From NCBI RefSeq assembly GCF_034314165.1, contig NZ_JAVIWK010000001.1:6401001-6465000 (forward strand): a stretch of 64,000 bases of DNA, written 5' to 3'. Origin of the DNA: Pseudomonas sp. Bout1 (GTDB lineage Bacteria > Pseudomonadota > Gammaproteobacteria > Pseudomonadales > Pseudomonadaceae). Below, piece by piece: positions 28,642-37,580 of the stretch. Each line of letters begins with the position of its first letter. The first letter of the stretch is position 1. Below the pieces are notes generated by a model. The model saw only the letters and a program-made list of their open reading frames with translations. It had not been told where the DNA came from and did not search any database. The translations under genes were made by a program, and so were the position numbers.

Positions 28642-28650
28642 TTATCCACA
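28642..28650 (+). promoter_or_regulatory. DnaA box (perfect TTATCCACA), second copy
   Basis: Same orientation as the box at 28530, 112 nt away, and 39 nt past the end of the GcvR-like gene that stops at 28689 on the minus strand. Confidence 0.5.
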
Positions 28651-28688
28651 GGCCCATGCAAGATTTCCATGCATAACCTTGTGGGCAA

Positions 28689-29207
28689 CTATTCCTCGCT
28701 GCGTAGCTCCAGTTCCACCATCAGGTCGTCTGCCAGGGTTTCCAGGGCTGCCTGCAAGGTCTCCAACGGCAGCGTCAATGGCACCGCCAGCAGCGCGTCG
28801 GCATGGAACAGCGGGTCGCTGCTCATGGGCGCCGGGCGCACGTCAGTGATCAAGCGTTCCAAATTGACGCCCTGCTTGCTCAACAGCGCGGTGATGTCGC
28901 GAACAATCCCCGGCCGGTCATTGCCCACCAGCGTCATCGCGATCGGTTGCGACTCGCTGGCGGCCACCGAACTGCTTTCACCCTGCAGCACGCGAATGCC
29001 ATGGGTGGATAAGTCTTCCAGCGCCCCAATCAAATCCAGACGATTTTCCGCTGGCACGCTCACCCGCAGAATCCCGGCAAACTGCCCGGCCATGTGCGCC
29101 ATGCGGCTTTCCAGCCAGTTGCCACCATGGGAGGCGATGCATTGGGCGATGCGTTCAACCACGCCGGGTTTGTCCGGGGCGATGACAGTCAGTACGAGAT
29201 GGTCCAT
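28689..29207 (-). CDS. GcvR-like protein with two ACT domains
   Basis: 172 aa made of two ACT domains (about residues 1-80 and 88-165): MDHLVLTVIAPDKPGVVERIAQCIASHGGNW and MTLVGNDRPGIVRDITALLSKQGVNLERL. This is the layout of the glycine cleavage repressor GcvR, which has no DNA-binding domain and acts by contacting a regulator. Its ACT domains would bind a small ligand, probably glycine. GAGG lies about 8 nt before the ATG. No gcv genes are near. In this window glycine metabolism genes sit 22 kb away. Confidence 0.85.
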   Translation of the reverse strand: MDHLVLTVIAPDKPGVVERIAQCIASHGGNWLESRMAHMAGQFAGILRVSVPAENRLDLIGALEDLSTHGIRVLQGESSSVAASESQPIAMTLVGNDRPGIVRDITALLSKQGVNLERLITDVRPAPMSSDPLFHADALLAVPLTLPLETLQAALETLADDLMVELELRSEE

Positions 29208-29625
29208 GGTGTCGTCCTCTTCTTATAAAAATCGGGTAGGAACCAGCGTTACCCTCGCGCCTACCAAGGTGGACTCAGGTAGCCACGAAAACAAATCGTG
29301 TACCATTTTTATATTTATATGGAACAATCCAATAGTTTTTTGAGAACATCCCGTACCCCACTGTGACCGTACGACCAAAGTGGGTCGCTAAACGACGTAT
29401 TTAGTCTAATTTTCACAACCGCAACTCATCATGTAGTATGCCCAATCGCGCACTACATAACGTTAGGTCGATGTCTGCCAAGGCAACCACGCACCGCGAC
29501 GCAGCCCGCCCAGCCGCCTTCAACGGCATGTACTGTGCGGCGTGTTCGCGGTTTACATGGCCAGAGGCTTCATTGGTAAATTGAAAAGCTGAAAAGCGCA
29601 TAAGCTCCGCAGAGTGAGGCAAGCA
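29208..29625. other. 418-nt intergenic region upstream of glcB and gcvR-like gene
   Basis: No gene is supported. The region is clearly AT-richer than its surroundings (for example 29290-29345) and must hold the divergent promoters. Two inverted repeats with 6-bp arms are visible: CCCACT/AGTGGG at 29357-29384 and TGTAGT/ACTACA around 29431-29458. I assign no regulator to them. Confidence 0.5.
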
Positions 29626-31803
29626 ATGACTGAACACGTTCAAGTCGGTGGCCTGCAGGTCGCCAAAGTCCTGTTCGACTTCGTGAACAACGAAGCCATT
29701 CCTGGTACCGGTATTACCGCCGGCCAGTTCTGGGCCGGTGCCGACAAGGTCATCCACGACCTGGCGCCGAAGAACAAAGCCCTACTCGCCAAACGCGACG
29801 ATTTCCAAGCGCGCATCGACACCTGGCACCAGGCACACGCTGGCCAGGCGCACGACGCGGTGGCCTACAAAGCCTTCCTCCAGGATATTGGATACCTGCT
29901 GCCAGAAGCTGCGGATTTCCAGGCATCGACCCAAAACGTCGACGAAGAAATTGCCCACATGGCCGGCCCGCAGCTGGTGGTGCCGGTGATGAACGCCCGT
30001 TTCGCCCTCAACGCCTCGAATGCGCGCTGGGGCTCGTTGTATGACGCGCTCTACGGCACCGACGCCATCAGCGAAGCCGATGGCGCCGAGAAAGGTAAAG
30101 GCTACAACAAGGTCCGTGGCGACAAGGTCATCGCCTTCGCCCGCGCTTTCCTCGACGAAGCCGCGCCACTGGCGGCCGGCAGCCACGTGGACTCCACCGG
30201 CTACAAGATCGTCGACGGCAAGCTGGTGGTCAGCCTCAAGGGCGGCAGCAACAGCGGCCTGCGCAGCGATGCGCAGTTGATCGGCTATCACGGTGAAGCT
30301 GCCAAGCCGACGGCGGTCCTGCTCAAGCACAACGGCCTGCACTTCGAAATCCAGATCGACGCCAGCACCCCGGTCGGCCAGACCGACGCCGCCGGCGTAA
30401 AGGACGTGCTGATGGAAGCCGCCCTGACCACCATCATGGACTGCGAAGACTCTGTCGCCGCCGTCGATGCTGATGACAAGGTGGTGATCTACCGTAACTG
30501 GCTCGGCCTGATGAAGGGCGACCTGTCGGAAGAAGTCGCCAAGGGTGGCAAGACCTTTACCCGCACCATGAACGCCGATCGCGTTTACACCGGCGCAGAC
30601 GGCAAAGAAGTGACCCTGCACGGGCGTTCGCTGTTGTTCGTGCGTAACGTCGGCCACTTGATGACCATCGACGCGATCCTCGACAAAGACGGCAACGAAG
30701 TGCCGGAAGGTATCCTCGACGGCCTGCTCACCAGCCTGTCGGCGATCCACAGCCTCAACGGCAACACCAGCCGCAAGAACAGCCGCACCGGCTCGGTCTA
30801 CATCGTTAAACCGAAGATGCACGGCCCCGAAGAAGCGGCGTTCACCAATGAGCTGTTCGGCCGTATCGAAGACGTGCTGAAGCTGCCACGCAACACGCTC
30901 AAAGTCGGGATCATGGACGAGGAGCGCCGCACCACGGTCAACCTCAAGGCCTGCATCCAGGCTGCCAGCGAGCGCGTAGTGTTTATCAACACCGGCTTCC
31001 TCGACCGTACCGGCGACGAAATCCACACCTCCATGGAAGCCGGCGCGATGGTGCGCAAGGCCGCGATGAAGGCTGAGAAGTGGATCGGCGCGTATGAAAA
31101 CTGGAACGTCGATATTGGCTTGAGTACCGGCCTGCAAGGCCGTGCACAAATCGGTAAAGGCATGTGGGCCATGCCCGACCTGATGGCCGCCATGCTTGAG
31201 CAGAAGATCGCTCACCCGCTGGCCGGTGCCAACACGGCGTGGGTTCCGTCGCCGACGGCTGCCGCGCTGCACGCCCTGCATTACCACAAGGTTGACGTAT
31301 TCGCCCGCCAGGCCGAGTTGGCCAAGCGCGAACGGGCTTCGGTGGACGATATCCTGACCATTCCCCTGGCTCAGAATACCGATTGGTCTGACGAAGAAAT
31401 CCGCAACGAGCTGGACAACAACGCCCAGGGCATTCTTGGTTACGTGGTTCGCTGGATCGACCAGGGCGTGGGCTGTTCGAAAGTGCCGGACATCAACGAC
31501 GTTGGCCTGATGGAAGACCGTGCCACCCTGCGCATCTCCAGCCAGCACATCGCCAACTGGTTACGCCACGGCATCGTCAATGAAGCCCAGGTAATGGAAA
31601 GCCTCAAGCGCATGGCGCCGGTAGTGGATCGTCAGAACGCCGGGGATGCGCTGTATCGTCCGCTGGCTCCGGATTTCGATAGCAACATCGCGTTCCAGGC
31701 AGCGGTGGAGTTGGTGATTGAGGGGACGAAGCAGCCGAACGGCTATACCGAGCCGGTGTTGCACCGTCGGCGTCGGGAGTTCAAGGCCAAGAATGGTCTG
31801 TGA
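29626..31803 (+). CDS. glcB: GlcB, malate synthase G
   Basis: 725 aa, the usual length for isoform G. It starts [30 protein letters not shown] and contains the conserved blocks [54 protein letters not shown] and [23 protein letters not shown]. The enzyme condenses glyoxylate with acetyl-CoA in glyoxylate and glycolate use. I chose the ATG at 29626; an in-frame ATG at 29614 would add four residues and GAGG lies about 7 nt before 29626. A strong terminator follows. The upstream leader is 418 nt. Confidence 0.97.
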   Translation: MTEHVQVGGLQVAKVLFDFVNNEAIPGTGITAGQFWAGADKVIHDLAPKNKALLAKRDDFQARIDTWHQAHAGQAHDAVAYKAFLQDIGYLLPEAADFQASTQNVDEEIAHMAGPQLVVPVMNARFALNASNARWGSLYDALYGTDAISEADGAEKGKGYNKVRGDKVIAFARAFLDEAAPLAAGSHVDSTGYKIVDGKLVVSLKGGSNSGLRSDAQLIGYHGEAAKPTAVLLKHNGLHFEIQIDASTPVGQTDAAGVKDVLMEAALTTIMDCEDSVAAVDADDKVVIYRNWLGLMKGDLSEEVAKGGKTFTRTMNADRVYTGADGKEVTLHGRSLLFVRNVGHLMTIDAILDKDGNEVPEGILDGLLTSLSAIHSLNGNTSRKNSRTGSVYIVKPKMHGPEEAAFTNELFGRIEDVLKLPRNTLKVGIMDEERRTTVNLKACIQAASERVVFINTGFLDRTGDEIHTSMEAGAMVRKAAMKAEKWIGAYENWNVDIGLSTGLQGRAQIGKGMWAMPDLMAAMLEQKIAHPLAGANTAWVPSPTAAALHALHYHKVDVFARQAELAKRERASVDDILTIPLAQNTDWSDEEIRNELDNNAQGILGYVVRWIDQGVGCSKVPDINDVGLMEDRATLRISSQHIANWLRHGIVNEAQVMESLKRMAPVVDRQNAGDALYRPLAPDFDSNIAFQAAVELVIEGTKQPNGYTEPVLHRRRREFKAKNGL

Positions 31804-31822
31804 GTAAGCACTAGAAACGAAT

Positions 31823-31854
31823 AAGCCCTGATCTTTCGGTCAGGGCTTTTTTGT
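31823..31854 (+). terminator. Rho-independent terminator of glcB
   Basis: AAGCCCTGA (31823-31831) pairs with TCAGGGCTT (31840-31848) and is followed by a T run broken by one G, starting 20 nt after the glcB stop. Confidence 0.9.
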
Positions 31855-31862
31855 TTGGGACC

Positions 31863-32288
31863 TCAATCGGACTCAACGGTGTAGTTCCCATTAAGCGTGA
31901 CCGTTCCTTCGTCCGATTCAAACTTTACGTCTTTAAGTTTCCCGACGTGCTTGAAGGTCGTACCGAACTCCGGACGATCGACCAGCACAGTGAGGTCACC
32001 CAGCACAGGCTGATGGTATGAATGGCCGTCGGCATCGCGATAGGTGACATTAATAAATGGAGCCTTACTTTCATGTGGCCCGGCTTTCAAGTCGCTTCCG
32101 TAGGAGATACGAACACTCTCAACTGCGCCGTCCAGAGCGCTCCAGGAGAGATAGCCAAAGACGTCTGTAGGCACAAATACATGACTGACGGTGCCATTTC
32201 GCGAAACTTCAATGCTAGCAACACCACGGCTTAAGGTCTTGGCCTTGTGCAGTTCTTTCTCATCGATATCGAATTTTTCAGTACTCAT
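31863..32288 (-). CDS. Orphan 141-aa protein of unknown function
   Basis: I do not recognise this family. The protein is soluble, acidic and rich in beta-forming residues (VSRNGTVSHVFVPTDVFGYLSWSALDG, SKAPFINVTYRDADGHSYHQPV, EGTVTLNGNYTVESD). It has no signal peptide, no membrane segment and no cysteine. AGGAG lies 6 nt before the ATG, so it is probably translated. Base composition is visibly AT-richer than the flanking genes, which suggests more recent acquisition or relaxed selection. The 135-nt gap upstream contains two inverted repeats (32311-32347 and 32377-32394). It is convergent with glcB and lies next to a stand-alone response regulator, with no obvious functional link. Confidence 0.7.
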   Translation of the reverse strand: MSTEKFDIDEKELHKAKTLSRGVASIEVSRNGTVSHVFVPTDVFGYLSWSALDGAVESVRISYGSDLKAGPHESKAPFINVTYRDADGHSYHQPVLGDLTVLVDRPEFGTTFKHVGKLKDVKFESDEGTVTLNGNYTVESD

Positions 32289-32376
32289 GATGAACTCCTG
32301 TCCACGAATTGATTAGGTGCAGGCCTGCGCCCCACACCCTCCTAATCAGTAAACATGCGAAGTTCGATACTTTCCT

Positions 32377-32394
32377 ACTGTCAGAATTGACAGT
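32377..32394. promoter_or_regulatory. Perfect 7-4-7 inverted repeat upstream of the orphan gene
   Basis: ACTGTCA-GAAT-TGACAGT lies 89 nt upstream of the 141-aa gene start and 30 nt beyond the stop of the response regulator (32424). It could be an operator or part of a terminator; no T run follows on the minus strand. A second pair, GATTAGG/CCTAATC, is at 32311-32347 and encloses the palindrome GCAGGCCTGC. Confidence 0.45.
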
Positions 32395-32423
32395 TCTTCG
32401 CGAAATCAGACCAATGGCACCGT

Positions 32424-32870
32424 CTAGGACGCCATCCCCAACTCCCGCTTCACCATCTTCGCCAACTTCGCGCTATCAATCGGCTTGAGCAAAAAGTCCA
32501 CCACACTCAAATGCATGGCATCAATCACGTCCGGCGCTTCAGCGTCCCCCGACATGATAATGATTGGCAGCGCCGCCCGCGTGGACTCGCGCACCTGGCG
32601 AATCAATTGCAGCCCGTTGCTCGGCGCCATGCGCAGGTCAGTGATCAACAGCCCAATGGAGCTGCTGGAACTCAACAGGTCCCACGCCGCCTCACCACTG
32701 TCTGCGGTCATGCAGCGGATTCCGTCCAGGCCCAGAATTTCTGCCAGCAGTTCGCGCGCGTCCTTGTCGTCATCCACGATCAAAACCCGTTGTGGCGGTA
32801 AATCCGGCTCCTGCATAACAGCGCTCAGGGCCTCGCGCTCGGCATCACTCAAAATATCGTGGTCGGACAT
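32424..32870 (-). CDS. Stand-alone response regulator (CheY-like receiver)
   Basis: 148 aa from the ATG at 32870 (MSDHDILSDAEREALS). After a 25-residue acidic lead the receiver domain begins QRVLIVDDDKDARELL; acidic pocket Asp33-35, phospho-acceptor Asp78 in LLITDLRM, MSGD switch region and Lys in LLKPID. There is no output domain, so it should act through protein contact or in a phosphorelay. In-frame ATGs at 32918 and 32936 exist but give an unusual N-terminus. No histidine kinase is adjacent. It is transcribed away from the cNMP/CBS gene. Confidence 0.85.
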   Translation of the reverse strand: MSDHDILSDAEREALSAVMQEPDLPPQRVLIVDDDKDARELLAEILGLDGIRCMTADSGEAAWDLLSSSSSIGLLITDLRMAPSNGLQLIRQVRESTRAALPIIIMSGDAEAPDVIDAMHLSVVDFLLKPIDSAKLAKMVKRELGMAS

Positions 32871-33078
32871 ACGTTTCTCGGCAGTTCTGATCAATCTCCC
32901 AGCACAGAACTCAGACATCACTGGAAGGGTGAACAATGTGCACTTCGTCGGAAAGTTTTCCTAGTGGGCGTTCTACGGGGTTTGGACGATATTCATGTAA
33001 GGTTTTTCCCTAGCAGGGGTCGGTTATAGCGCTACCTAGACTTACGTCCAATGGGCACCCGCAGCGCAGGAGTCGACC

Positions 33079-35040
33079 ATGAAGCACGATAACGACAAAA
33101 AAACTGCGGTCATAGGTATGAGTAAAGCTGATGCTTTCACACAAGCGGGCAAAACCGCTGTGTTGCAGAACATCCACGGCACCCTGCAATTCCTGCAGCG
33201 CTTCCCGCCGTTCAACCAGATGGAAAACGCTTACCTGGCTTTTCTGGTCGAGCAGTGCCAATTGCGCTTCTACGGGCCCGGCGAGAGCATTCTCAAGCCG
33301 TCGGGCGGGCCAGTGGAACACTTTTATATCGTCAAGCAAGGGCGCGTAGTCGGCGAGCGGCCGGATTCAACAGAAACCACGTTTGAAATCACCACCGGTG
33401 AATGTTTCCCGCTGGCGGCGCTGCTGGGCGAGCGAGCGACCCGCACCGAGCATAAAGCCGCTGAAGACACCTTCTGCCTGCAACTGAACAAGCCTGCCTT
33501 TATCAAGTTGTTCGCCCTTTCCAGTGCGTTTCGTGACTTCGCCTTGCGTGGGGTGAGCAGCCTGCTGGATCAGGTCAACCAGCAAGTCCAGCAAAAAGCC
33601 GTAGAAACCCTCGGTACCCAATACTCGCTGAACACCCGCTTGGGCGAGCTGGCTATGCGTCATCCGGTGACTTGCAGCCCGCTGACGCCGCTGCGCGAAG
33701 CCGTCACGCAGATGCATGAGCAGCAAGTCGGCAGCATCGTGATCGTCAATGAGCACAAGGCGCCCTTGGGGATTTTTACCCTGCGGGACCTGCGCCAGGT
33801 GGTGGCCGACGGCACCAGCGACTTCAACCAGAGCATCGAGCGCCATATGACCCAGGCGCCGTTCTTCCTCACGCCAGACCACAGCGCCTTCGACGCCGCG
33901 ATCGCGATGACCGAACGGCATATTGCCCACGTGTGCCTGGTCAAGGATCAGCGCCTGTGTGGCGTGGTGTCCGAGCGCGACCTGTTTTCCCTGCAACGCG
34001 TGGACCTGGTGCACCTGGCCCGCACGATTCGCAACGCGCCAAGGGTCGAAAACCTGGTGGCTATCCGTGGCGAAATCGGCCAGTTGGTGGAGCGGATGCT
34101 GGCCCACGGTGCGTCGTCCACGCAGATCACCCACATCATCACCTTGCTCAACGACCACACCGTGTGCCGCGTCATCGAGTTGACCCTGGCCGACAAGGGC
34201 GACCCCGGTGTGCCGTTCAGTTGGCTGTGCTTCGGCAGCGAAGGCCGTCGCGAGCAGACGCTGTATACCGACCAGGACAACGGCATTCTGTTTGAAGCCC
34301 GGGACGCTGCCGAGGCCGCCGAGATTCGTGGCCGCCTGCTGCCTCTGGCGCAACAGATCAACCAAAGCCTGGCGCTGTGCGGTTTTACCCTGTGCAAGGG
34401 CAACATCATGGCCGGCAACCCTGAGCTGTGCCTGTCCCGGGCCGAATGGGCGCGGCGTTTTGCCGGGTTTATCCGCGAAGCCACACCGGAGAACCTGCTG
34501 GGGTCGAGCATCTATTTTGATCTGCGGGTGGTCTGGGGCGACGAGCAAGGGTGCGAGCAATTGCGCCAGGGCATTCTTGAGCAGGTGGCAGACAACCGAC
34601 TGTTCCAGCGCATGCTGGCCGAGAACGCGTTGCGCCAGCGCCCACCCGTGGGGCGCTTCCGGGATTTTGTGCTGGCACGCAAAGGCGCCGACAAGGCAAC
34701 ACTCGACCTCAAGGTGCAGGGCCTCACGCCCTTTGTCGACGGTGCCCGGCTGCTGGCGTTGGCCAACGGCATCAGCGCCATCAACACCCTGGAGCGCCTG
34801 CGCCAACTGGTGGCCAGGGAAGTCATCGAACGCCTCGACGGCGCAGCCTATGAAGAGGCCTACCACTTTATCCAGCAAACCCGCATGCAACAGCACCAAC
34901 TGCAAACCCGCGAGAACCTGCCGTACTCCAACCGCGTCGACCCCGACAGCCTCAACCACCTCGACCGGCGCATCCTGCGCGAATCCCTGCGCCAGGCCCA
35001 ACGCCTGCAAAGCAGCCTGACGTTGCGGTATCAGCTGTGA
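33079..35040 (+). CDS. cNMP-binding/CBS/DUF294 nucleotidyltransferase-like protein
   Basis: 653 aa. Domains in order: cyclic-nucleotide-binding-like fold (about 45-150, FYGPGESILKPSGGPVEHFYIVKQGRV), two CBS repeats (about 190-310), a DUF294 nucleotidyltransferase core (about 330-480) and its C-terminal helical domain. The nucleotidyltransferase motif WLCFGSEGRREQTLYTDQDNG at about 383 has the GS and D-x-D residues seen in GlnD-type uridylyltransferases. The family is widespread and its substrate is unknown; ligands such as cAMP or adenylates are plausible. GGAG lies 6 nt before the ATG. It overlaps the exonuclease gene by 4 nt, so the two are co-translated. Confidence 0.88.
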   Translation: MKHDNDKKTAVIGMSKADAFTQAGKTAVLQNIHGTLQFLQRFPPFNQMENAYLAFLVEQCQLRFYGPGESILKPSGGPVEHFYIVKQGRVVGERPDSTETTFEITTGECFPLAALLGERATRTEHKAAEDTFCLQLNKPAFIKLFALSSAFRDFALRGVSSLLDQVNQQVQQKAVETLGTQYSLNTRLGELAMRHPVTCSPLTPLREAVTQMHEQQVGSIVIVNEHKAPLGIFTLRDLRQVVADGTSDFNQSIERHMTQAPFFLTPDHSAFDAAIAMTERHIAHVCLVKDQRLCGVVSERDLFSLQRVDLVHLARTIRNAPRVENLVAIRGEIGQLVERMLAHGASSTQITHIITLLNDHTVCRVIELTLADKGDPGVPFSWLCFGSEGRREQTLYTDQDNGILFEARDAAEAAEIRGRLLPLAQQINQSLALCGFTLCKGNIMAGNPELCLSRAEWARRFAGFIREATPENLLGSSIYFDLRVVWGDEQGCEQLRQGILEQVADNRLFQRMLAENALRQRPPVGRFRDFVLARKGADKATLDLKVQGLTPFVDGARLLALANGISAINTLERLRQLVAREVIERLDGAAYEEAYHFIQQTRMQQHQLQTRENLPYSNRVDPDSLNHLDRRILRESLRQAQRLQSSLTLRYQL

Positions 35041-35744
35041 GTCTTTTCAGTTGGTGGCGTAAGGCGAAACCCGGGCTGGATGCGGCGCAACAGCAACGAG
35101 TCGCGCAACTGCCCAAGCCGGCGCTACTGGACGAACGCCCCTTGCGCGCGCAGCGCTGGGTGGTGGTAGACCTGGAAACCAGCGGCCTGAACCTCAATCG
35201 CGACCAGGTGTTGTCGATTGGCGCAGTGGTAATCGAAGACGGCGCGGTGGACTTCTCCCAACTGTTTGAACGCACCCTGCAACGGGCCGAAACAAAACTG
35301 AGTCCCAGCGTGCTGATCCACGGCCTGGGGCCCAGTGCGATTGCCGCCGGCTGCGACCCGGCCGAGGCGCTGCTGGACTTCATGGCGTTTGTCGGCGACA
35401 GCCCGCTGCTGGCGTTTCATGCGCCCTTCGACCACCACATGCTGTGCCGGGCCCTGAAAGACAGCCTGGGCTATCGGCTAAACCACGTGTTTATGGACGT
35501 AGCCGACATCGCCCCGCTGCTGTGCCCCGAAGCCAACATTCGCGAGGCCGGGCTGGATGACTGGATCGAGCACTTCCATTTGCAGGTGGGCGAACGCCAC
35601 CACGCCAGCGCCGACGCCCTGGCCACTGCCGAATTGATGCTGATTTTGCTCAACCGCGCTCGCCAACAACAGATCAACAGCCCCCTGGCCTTGCAGCAAA
35701 AGCTCGGGCAATGGAAACGCCGCAAACAAGCACCGACTTTTTAA
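35037..35744 (+). CDS. DnaQ-like 3'-5' exonuclease (DEDDh family)
   Basis: 235 aa. The exonuclease motif I VVVDLETSGLNL (Asp and Glu near 44-46), motif II HAPFDHHML and motif III HHASADALATAELM (DEDDh type) are intact. It resembles the epsilon subunit of DNA polymerase III but lacks its C-terminal polymerase-binding region. It is coupled by ATGA-type overlap to the cNMP/CBS/nucleotidyltransferase gene, an association that, from memory, recurs in Pseudomonas (PA3232/PA3233), there beside an acetate transporter that is absent here. The substrate could be DNA, RNA or a small nucleotide product of its partner. Confidence 0.87.
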   Translation: MSLFSWWRKAKPGLDAAQQQRVAQLPKPALLDERPLRAQRWVVVDLETSGLNLNRDQVLSIGAVVIEDGAVDFSQLFERTLQRAETKLSPSVLIHGLGPSAIAAGCDPAEALLDFMAFVGDSPLLAFHAPFDHHMLCRALKDSLGYRLNHVFMDVADIAPLLCPEANIREAGLDDWIEHFHLQVGERHHASADALATAELMLILLNRARQQQINSPLALQQKLGQWKRRKQAPTF

Positions 35745-35803
35745 ACACGGAGCCATCACCCGACCAACGCCAATTGCACCCGTCCCACAGCTCTGACACA
35801 ATC

Positions 35804-35822
35804 GCGAATAATTCTCGTTAGT
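35804..35822 (+). promoter_or_regulatory. Candidate Fur box upstream of the FecI-like sigma gene
   Basis: GCGAATAATTCTCGTTAGT matches 11 of 19 positions of the GATAATGATAATCATTATC consensus and has the AATAATTCTC-GTT core common before Pseudomonas iron-starvation sigma genes. It is 25 nt before the TTG start. Confidence 0.55.
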
Positions 35823-35846
35823 TTCAACTTTCCGATCGGTGTCGCC

Positions 35847-36365
35847 TTGTCGTCCATCCAAAGTCCCCACAGTGAGCTAGTTGGTGCGTTATACCGCGAC
35901 CATCGCAGCTGGCTGTTGGCGTGGCTGCGACGCAACGTGGCCTGCCCCAGCCGCGCCGAAGACCTGAGCCAGGACACCTTCGTGCGCCTGCTGGGCCGCG
36001 AAGAGCTGCGCACACCCCGCGAACCCCGGGCATTTCTGGTGGCCGTCGCCAAAGGCTTGCTGTTCGACTACTTCCGCCGCGCCGCGCTGGAACAGGCTTA
36101 TCTCACCGAGTTGATGCTGATCCCGGAGAGCGAGCATCCGTCACCAGAAGAACAGCAACTGATCCTCGAAGACCTAAAGGCCATCGACCGCCTGTTGGGC
36201 AAACTCTCGAGCAAGGCCCGCGCCGCCTTCCTCTATAACCGCCTCGATGGCATGGGCCACGCCGAAATCGCCCAGCGCCTGGGGGTGTCCGTGCCCAGAG
36301 TGCGGCAATACCTGGCCCAGGGCATTCGCCAGTGCTACATCGCGCTGTATGGCGAGCCGCTATGA
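35847..36365 (+). CDS. FecI-family iron-starvation ECF sigma factor (FoxI-like)
   Basis: 172 aa. Region 2 (ELVGALYRDHRSWLLAWLRRNVACPSRAEDLSQDTFVRLL) and region 4 (LSSKARAAFLYNRLDGMGHAEIAQRLGVSVPRVRQYLAQGIRQCY) give the FecI/PvdS-type ECF layout. The start is a TTG at 35847, the only reasonable in-frame codon; translation may be weak. A Fur-like box precedes it. The stop overlaps the FecR-like ATG (ATGA). Family role: when the receptor binds its ferric siderophore, FecR releases or activates this sigma factor, which transcribes the receptor gene. Gene order sigma-FecR-receptor-PepSY matches, from memory, the P. aeruginosa fox locus. Confidence 0.9.
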   Translation: MSSIQSPHSELVGALYRDHRSWLLAWLRRNVACPSRAEDLSQDTFVRLLGREELRTPREPRAFLVAVAKGLLFDYFRRAALEQAYLTELMLIPESEHPSPEEQQLILEDLKAIDRLLGKLSSKARAAFLYNRLDGMGHAEIAQRLGVSVPRVRQYLAQGIRQCYIALYGEPL

Positions 36366-37339
36366 GCCCGGTCAGCTCCAAACCTGTCTCGGCACGTGTG
36401 CTCGATGCCGCCATTGCCTGGCAACTGTCCCTGGATTCGGGAGACGGCAGCGCCGTGGAGCAGGAAGAATTCGCCAAATGGCTGGCCAGCGACGAAGAAC
36501 ACGCCAGGGCCTGGCGCCAGCTGGGCATGCTGGATCAGCGTTTCAGCGTGGCCTCCGGCCCGGCGCGGGTGGCGTTGATGCAGTCCCGCGAGGGCATTCG
36601 CCAGCGTGTGCGCAAGCTCGGCAGCGGCCTGGCCAGTGTGGTGCTGGTGTGCGGCCTGGTGCTGTTCGCCGGCCAGCGCTACATGCCGATCAACTACTGG
36701 CTGGCCGACCAGCGCACCGCCACCGGAGAGCAGCGCACCCTGAAGCTGGCGGACGGCACGGTGATCAACCTCAATACCCACAGCGCCATCGACGTGCGCT
36801 TTGACGAGAAACGCCGGCTGATCGTATTGCAGGAGGGCGAGATCCTGGTCGAGACCGGCCACAACGACGCCCGCCCGTTTTTTGTCGAAACCCGCGAAGG
36901 CAGCCTGCGCGCCTTGGGCACCCGGTTTATCGTCAAGCGCGAAGACGACGGCACGCGCCTGAGCGTGTTGCAGTCCGCCGTCGGCGCGCAGCCTGAGGCG
37001 CTGCACCAAGAGCAGATCTTCAAGGAAGGCCAGCAAGTGCTGATGCGCCGCGACGGCCTCGGCCCGATGCTGGCCGTAAACCCCGGCACCGACGCCTGGA
37101 CGCGCGGCATGCTGGTGGTGGACAACGCCCGCCTTGGGGATGTGGTCGAGGAACTGAGCCGCTACCGCACCGGCTACCTGGGCGTGGATAAACAGGTGGC
37201 CGACCTGCGGATCACCGGCAGCTTCCCGCTGCACGACACCAACCTGGCGCTGAACGCCCTGCTGCCCACCTTGCCGGTGCAAATCGAGCAGCACACGCCG
37301 TGGTGGGTCACCGTAAAGGCCAAGCCGCCCACGCAATAG
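36362..37339 (+). CDS. FecR-family sigma regulator (FoxR-like)
   Basis: 325 aa. A cytoplasmic DUF4880 domain (1-60; VLDAAIAWQLSLDSGDGSAVEQEEFAKWLASDEEHARAWRQL) precedes one membrane helix (86-104). The periplasmic FecR domain follows (GEQRTLKLADGTVINLNTHSAIDVRF), and the C-terminal part (about 255-320) resembles STN-contacting segments. The protein senses receptor occupancy and controls the sigma factor by proteolysis. Start at ATG 36362, overlapping the sigma gene by 4 nt. A 33-bp inverted repeat lies between it and the receptor gene. Confidence 0.92.
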   Translation: MSPVSSKPVSARVLDAAIAWQLSLDSGDGSAVEQEEFAKWLASDEEHARAWRQLGMLDQRFSVASGPARVALMQSREGIRQRVRKLGSGLASVVLVCGLVLFAGQRYMPINYWLADQRTATGEQRTLKLADGTVINLNTHSAIDVRFDEKRRLIVLQEGEILVETGHNDARPFFVETREGSLRALGTRFIVKREDDGTRLSVLQSAVGAQPEALHQEQIFKEGQQVLMRRDGLGPMLAVNPGTDAWTRGMLVVDNARLGDVVEELSRYRTGYLGVDKQVADLRITGSFPLHDTNLALNALLPTLPVQIEQHTPWWVTVKAKPPTQ

Positions 37340-37342
37340 CCG

Positions 37343-37456
37343 CGTAGCAGCTGTCGAGCCTAAGCGAGGCTGCGTTGGCAGCGCTGCCGAACCTTCGCCT
37401 GGCATCGCACTGAGTCGCGCCCGACGCAGCCTCGCTCAGGCTCGACAGCTGCTACG
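37343..37456. repeat. 33-bp-arm inverted repeat between fecR-like and receptor genes
   Basis: Arms at 37343-37375 and 37424-37456 match with one mismatch, with core GTAGCAGCTGTCGAGCC. The family differs from the GTGGGAGC REPs. It may form a stem that limits read-through from the sigma/FecR genes into the receptor. Confidence 0.88.
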
Positions 37457-37492
37457 GAAAATAGCGCCTGGAGCCACCGATGCGGACCAAAT

Positions 37493-37511
37493 ACAAATTA
37501 TTTTCATTCAG
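37493..37511 (+). promoter_or_regulatory. AT-rich Fur-like/promoter element upstream of the receptor
   Basis: ACAAATTATTTTCATTCAG matches 10 of 19 Fur consensus positions and lies 70 nt before the receptor ATG. It could instead be part of the FecI-type promoter; I cannot separate the two. Confidence 0.35.
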
Positions 37512-37580
37512 CCCTATCACTTTCTGCATCTCGTTCGGCACATAGGCAATTGAGAAATATTTCCATTCAGGAGCCGCCCC

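Noticed and set aside
29782..31548. 588-codon minus-strand frame opposite glcB
   Set aside because: Antisense shadow of malate synthase G; no domains and no start context.
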